Below, in pieces: positions 57,394 through 64,000 of a DNA stretch of 64,000 bases (its first letter is position 1; the number at the start of each line of letters is the position of its first letter). Made by a program: the position numbers and the translations under genes. The notes beneath the pieces are model-generated. The model saw only the letters and a program-made list of their open reading frames with translations, ran no database searches and was not told where the DNA came from. The stretch is from Paraburkholderia caledonica NBRC 102488. GTDB taxonomy: Bacteria > Pseudomonadota > Gammaproteobacteria > Burkholderiales > Burkholderiaceae. The stretch is from contig NZ_BAYE01000005.1 in the NCBI RefSeq assembly GCF_000685095.1, forward strand, positions 310,001-374,000, written 5' to 3'.

Positions 57394-58717
57394 AAAGCGA
57401 CCCGAGTCTGAGGATCTGCGTCAGTTCGTCGAGTGCGCTGCGCGATTCGACGAGCAGTTGCGGATCGGTAAGATCGGCCGGGGCGAGACGGTCGCGATAA
57501 TGCTTTTCGATCCACGAATCGAGACGGCCGAACAACGTGTCGTCGATCCACACGCCTTGTGTGACCGCCGCGCGCTCCGCGTCGCTCAATACGACACGCA
57601 GGCGCAGGCAGGCAGGACCGCCACCGTTCTTCATGCTTTCGCGCAGGTCGAACACGAGCACGTCGTCGATAGGACCCGTATGCGATGTCAGATCGTCCAG
57701 GTAAGCGGCCACGCGCGGATTCTCGCGGCACTCCTGCGGCACGACCAGAACCTGCTTGCCGTCGGGGCGCGTCAGCAACTGGCTGTTGAACAGATACGAC
57801 GAGACCGCGTCTGCCACGCTCACTTGCGCGTCGGGCACTTCGATCACATTGAACTGAGCCTTCAGACCCGCGAGCTTCGCGCGCAATTCGTCATACACCG
57901 CGTTCTGCTCGACGAACGCAAGCTCATGACAGAACAACGTATTGCGATTGCCGACCGCGATCACGTCGTTATGAAACACGCCCGCGTCGATCACCTCCGG
58001 GTTCTGCTGTGCATACACCGTGGCCTCGTCCTGCAAACCGTGACGGTGCGCAACCGCGCGGCTCGCCTCGAACGTTTGACGCGCGGGGAAGCGCTTCGGC
58101 TCCGGCCCACGACGATACTCGCTGCGGCCATAAACGAAGAATTCGACACCACGGGTGCCATATTCGGAACAGAAGCGCGTGTGATTCGCCGCACCTTCGT
58201 CGCCGAGCGCAGGCGTGCCGGGCAGCGCCTCGTGCACCGCGAAGCGATCGGCGTCGCTGAAAATGGCGCGCAACGTGCGGCGCGTCGATTCGTGCTCGAT
58301 CGCGCGATGCAGCTTGCTGCACAGATTGGCCGGCGTGAAATGCACGCGGCCGTCGTGCGTATCGGCGGACGGACTCACCGTCGCGGCATTCGCGGTCCAC
58401 ATCGCCGATGCCGAACTTGCGGCGGCCAGCAACTCAGGCGCGTTTTTCGCCACGCGCGCGATCACCGTCGCGTCGTCGCCGGAAAAACCCAGTTCGCGCA
58501 ACAGACGCATCGACGGGCGTTCCTGCGGCGGCAACACGCCCTGATGAAAGCCGAGATCGGCCAACTGCTTCATCTTGCGCAGGCCCTGCTTCGCGGCCGC
58601 CTTCGGATTCGCAACCGACTTCTCGTTGTTCTGCGACGCGACGTTGCCGAACGACAGCCCCGCGTAGTTGTGCGTCGGGCCGACCAGACCGTCGAAATTG
58701 GCTTCAGTGGCTTGCAT
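57377..58717 (-). CDS. astB: N-succinylarginine dihydrolase AstB
   Basis: This 446-aa enzyme hydrolyses succinylarginine to succinylornithine, two ammonia and CO2. The start [20 protein letters not shown] is canonical, with AAGGA upstream. It belongs to the guanidino-group modifying superfamily; the catalytic Cys is likely near [14 protein letters not shown], and the His in [14 protein letters not shown] is conserved in the family. It follows astD by nine bases and overlaps astE by 17. Confidence 0.96.
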   Translation of the reverse strand: MQATEANFDGLVGPTHNYAGLSFGNVASQNNEKSVANPKAAAKQGLRKMKQLADLGFHQGVLPPQERPSMRLLRELGFSGDDATVIARVAKNAPELLAAASSASAMWTANAATVSPSADTHDGRVHFTPANLCSKLHRAIEHESTRRTLRAIFSDADRFAVHEALPGTPALGDEGAANHTRFCSEYGTRGVEFFVYGRSEYRRGPEPKRFPARQTFEASRAVAHRHGLQDEATVYAQQNPEVIDAGVFHNDVIAVGNRNTLFCHELAFVEQNAVYDELRAKLAGLKAQFNVIEVPDAQVSVADAVSSYLFNSQLLTRPDGKQVLVVPQECRENPRVAAYLDDLTSHTGPIDDVLVFDLRESMKNGGGPACLRLRVVLSDAERAAVTQGVWIDDTLFGRLDSWIEKHYRDRLAPADLTDPQLLVESRSALDELTQILRLGSLYDFQR

Positions 58718-58726
58718 CGTCGATCC

Positions 58727-61226
<2,500 letters not shown>

Positions 61227-61230
<4 letters not shown>

Positions 61231-62288
61231 TGCGCGTCTCCCGATTGTTCATTCGTTTCCGGTCGATGCAGCGGCACGCAGCGCACCGTATCGCCGTCCT
61301 GCACGCCGAGCGCCGCACGCGCCGGCTGGGCGAGCGGCGCGCCTTCGTTCCTCGCCGTGGGCAACTCGCCGAGCACGCAGCGGAATTGACCCTCCCCGCC
61401 GTTGTGGGCGATCAGATACGTCGAGCCGTTCGCCCCGGCCGCCGCCTCGTGCGCCACCCGTGTTTCATTGAGCGTCACGCAGGCACTGCGGTCCACTTGC
61501 GCGGTGAGCACCGGCCCCGCGTCGAAGATGTCGATGAAGCGATCCGTTTCGAACCCTTCTTCGAGATGTATCTCATACGCGAGCAGAGCCTTCGAATCCG
61601 GCTCGCCCAGCACACGCTGCGCCGCTTCCGGCAGCAACGGCACATAGATCGGGTACGTCGGCATGACTTCGGCGATGAACGTTCTACTACGCCCGCCGGA
61701 CTCGATTTCGATGTCGGCGAAATTGCGGCCGAAAAACCTGCGCCCTACCGCTTCCCAGAACGGCGACACGCCGTTCTCGTCGGTGACGCCTAGCAGCAGC
61801 GAGAACACTTCGGGTGTGAAGCGCTTGCGATTGGCCGCGATATACATCATTCGTGCGCGCGACATGAGATGCGCGGCGGCGTCGCCGCGCAGCGACGGGT
61901 CGATGTAGTAGCCTGCGAGCCGACTCTTGCCGGTCAGCTCGTGCGACATGGTGAGCGCGTGAATCTTGCGGTTCACGTGCAGTTCACGCGATGCATGGAT
62001 CAGCGCGTCGTTGCGAAACGCATAGAACGGATCGGAGTAACCCGCGGCGGCAACGATGCTCGCCGTGCCCATCAGCTTGCCGCTCTCCGAATCTTCGAGC
62101 ACGAACAGATAGAACTCCTCGCCCGGGAAATCGACCTCCGCGCGAAACGAGTCTTCTGACAACGCGACGCGTGCTTCGAGCGCGCGCCGGTCGTGCGGTA
62201 GCGAATGCAGCACCGGTTGCGCGGTGCGCGCCATATGTTCGAGCGCATCGAGATCGGCGAGGCGGCCGGGGCGTACGAAGAGCATCAT
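61227..62288 (-). CDS. aruF: Arginine N-succinyltransferase, alpha subunit
   Basis: This 353-aa AstA-type subunit shares the fold of the next gene. It starts MMLFVRPGRLADLDALEHMA, and LTMSHELTGKSRLAGYYIDP and SRTFIAEVMPTYPIYVPLLP align with the beta subunit. Ornithine can also be a substrate of this family. AGGAAC lies just before the ATG. It lies 61 bases downstream of astC. Confidence 0.94.
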
Positions 62289-62349
62289 CGTTCCTGTTCA
62301 ATGTGACGCATGAGCGAATGCGGAGCGTTGGAACCGTTGAAACCGCCGT

Positions 62350-63585
62350 TCACCTGGACGCAGCTTCGGCCTTCACGCCGACAACGTCCGCGATTGCTTT
62401 CGCAAGACGCTCGAAGCCCTCGTTCATGTCGTCGAGCGGCATGATCAGCGACGGCACGAAGCGCAGCACGTCCGGTCCTGCCATCAGCATGATGACGCCA
62501 TGCTGGCCGGCCGCCGTGACGAAGTCTTTCGCGCGACCCTTGTACGCGTCGGTCAGTTGCGCGCCGATCAACAGGCCCTTGCCGCGCACCTCGTCGAACA
62601 GGCCGAAGCGCTCGTTGAGCTTGGCGAGGTGGCCCTTCAGCACTTCACTGCGGGTACGCACGCCTTCGAGCAGCTTCGGATCGCTGACCAGCTCCACCAC
62701 TTTTTCCGCGATGGCGGAGCCGAGTGGATTGCCGCCGTAAGTCGTGCCATGCACGCCGACCTTGAAGTGCGCAGCGAGTTCGTTCGTGGTCAGCATCGCG
62801 CCGATCGGAAAGCCGTTGCCGAGCGCCTTCGCGGTGGTCAGGATATCGGGCGTAACCCCCGTGTCCTGATACGCGTAGAAGTAGCCGCTGCGGCCCACAC
62901 CTGTTTGTACCTCGTCAAAAATCAGCAGCGCGCCGTGCTGATCGCAGGCTTCGCGCAGCGCTTTGAGGAACGCCGGATCGGCGGGAATGACGCCGCCTTC
63001 GCCTTGAATCGGTTCGACGATAACCGCGCAGGTCTTCGCGCCGATCGCCTTTTGCGCGGCCTGTATGTCGTTGTACGGCAGGTGAACGATGCCTTGCGGC
63101 ACCGGCCCGAAGCCTTCCGAATACTTCGGCTGACCGCCCACGCTGACGGTGAAGAACGTTCGGCCATGGAACGACTGCGTGAACGAGATGATTTCGTATT
63201 TGTCGGCACCATGACGCTCGAATGCGACGCGGCGCGCGAGTTTCAACGCGGCTTCGTTCGCTTCCGCGCCCGAGTTCGCGAAGAAAGCGCGGTCGGCGAA
63301 CGTCAGTTCTTCGAGACGCCTGGCGAGACGCAGCACCGGCTCGTTGGTGTAGCCGTTACCGATGTGCCAGAGCTTGCTACCCTGCTCATGCAGGACTTTC
63401 AGCAGTTCGGGATGCGCATGACCGAGCGCGGTGACGGCGATACCGCCGGCGAAGTCGATATAGTCGCGGCCTTGCGTATCCCAGACGCGTGAGCCGAGAC
63501 CGCGATCCGGCACGAAGGCGGCGGGTGCGAATACCGGCACCATGACTTCGTCGAAGGTCTTGCGTGTCACAGTCAGGTCGTTCAT
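62350..63585 (-). CDS. astC: Succinylornithine / acetylornithine transaminase AstC (AruC, ArgD-like)
   Basis: This 411-aa class III aminotransferase converts succinylornithine to the semialdehyde and can often also serve in arginine synthesis as ArgD. Motifs visible are [40 protein letters not shown] and the PLP Lys in [28 protein letters not shown] precedes the ATG. It is the first gene of the operon, and the 186-base gap to the AraC regulator should carry the promoter. Confidence 0.95.
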   Translation of the reverse strand: MNDLTVTRKTFDEVMVPVFAPAAFVPDRGLGSRVWDTQGRDYIDFAGGIAVTALGHAHPELLKVLHEQGSKLWHIGNGYTNEPVLRLARRLEELTFADRAFFANSGAEANEAALKLARRVAFERHGADKYEIISFTQSFHGRTFFTVSVGGQPKYSEGFGPVPQGIVHLPYNDIQAAQKAIGAKTCAVIVEPIQGEGGVIPADPAFLKALREACDQHGALLIFDEVQTGVGRSGYFYAYQDTGVTPDILTTAKALGNGFPIGAMLTTNELAAHFKVGVHGTTYGGNPLGSAIAEKVVELVSDPKLLEGVRTRSEVLKGHLAKLNERFGLFDEVRGKGLLIGAQLTDAYKGRAKDFVTAAGQHGVIMLMAGPDVLRFVPSLIMPLDDMNEGFERLAKAIADVVGVKAEAASR

Positions 63586-63771
63586 GGCAAATCCTCGTTA
63601 CGGGTGAGAGGTAGTACAGATAGTGTAGGAAACCGCACGCGTTACGTCTTGCGCATACGCGACGCTTTCTATGAGCTTCCGCGCGGCATGCGAGGCCACA
63701 CGCTTGCTGACCAGCTGCATCGCCAACCGACGCCAACACTTGCCGCCTGCTTGTCGCCTGCTTGCCGCCCT

Positions 63772-64000
63772 TCAGTCGCCCCTATCCGGCGGCTCGATCA
63801 GCGCACCCGCGCGCGGCTCGCTGGCTGCGGCGCCGCTTGCGCCGGTCTGTTTGTCGATCCAGTTGCGGCGGTCCTCGCGAGGCGTCACACCAAAGCGTTC
63901 GCGATATGCATTCGAAAAGTGCGCCGCCGACGAAAACCCGCAAGCGAGACTGATCTGCACGACCGACTTGCTGGTGCGCTGCAATTGCGTGCGCGCCTTC
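63772..64000 (-). CDS. AraC-family regulator, C-terminal part (ArgR/GlxA-like), runs off the window
   Basis: Only the C-terminal 75 residues are in the window. They carry the second AraC helix-turn-helix: SVVQISLACGFSSAAHFSNA followed by YRERFGVTPREDRRNW, then a Gly/Ala/Pro tail. Its position upstream of the AST operon in the same orientation matches Pseudomonas ArgR, an AraC-type activator of the aru operon. A role in arginine-induced expression is inferred from that arrangement. Confidence 0.85.
   Translation of the reverse strand, partial: KARTQLQRTSKSVVQISLACGFSSAAHFSNAYRERFGVTPREDRRNWIDKQTGASGAAASEPRAGALIEPPDRGD

Overview
The window is about 64% G+C and reads as a Paraburkholderia/Burkholderia-type beta-proteobacterial chromosome. 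The evidence is the protein flavour and the gene arrangements: recC-recB-recD with 4-base overlaps, an Lrp regulator divergent from a cysteine dioxygenase, an mdtABC-type RND locus, and an arginine succinyltransferase operon in the order aruC-F-G-D-B-E. This assignment is inferred from the sequence alone.

Layout. 1-280 is the 5' part of arfB. 481-9853 is the recCBD operon on the minus strand. 10.1-20.4 kb is ordinary core sequence: a FUSC transporter, an Lrp regulator with a divergent cysteine dioxygenase, a large MscS channel, an Rrf2 regulator with an NAD(P)-binding protein (both promoters carry the same operator-like inverted repeat), a lipoprotein and a DJ-1/PfpI protein. 20.5-24.4 kb holds a sensor kinase, an ammonium transporter behind a sigma-54 promoter with an NtrC-like site, and crcB.

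24.5-37.9 kb is an accessory tract, most of it lower in G+C. It carries small stress-type proteins (PRC-barrel, DUF883, DUF3597), an SRAP protein with a coiled-coil insertion, a phosphoesterase, a stand-alone phoU, and a sulfite reductase/DUF934 pair divergent from a MocR regulator. It also holds three decayed genes: a histidine-kinase remnant, a kup fragment, and a small basic protein gene cut by one in-frame TAG. An 849-base gene-poor stretch ends the tract and carries a candidate small RNA with a strong terminator.

37.9-47 kb is an IclR regulator followed by mdtABC. 47.1-48.2 kb has a membrane protein and an exported peroxiredoxin. 48.4-54.9 kb clusters four genes for EAL, GGDEF/EAL and HDOD signalling proteins. 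55.3-64 kb is arginine catabolism: a periplasmic amino-acid-binding protein, the complete succinyltransferase pathway operon, and the 3' part of an AraC-family regulator resembling ArgR.

No rRNA or tRNA gene, CRISPR array or intact insertion sequence was recognised. The most useful observations are the Rrf2 operator pair, the nonsense-interrupted small gene, the sigma-54/NtrC promoter and the candidate small RNA.
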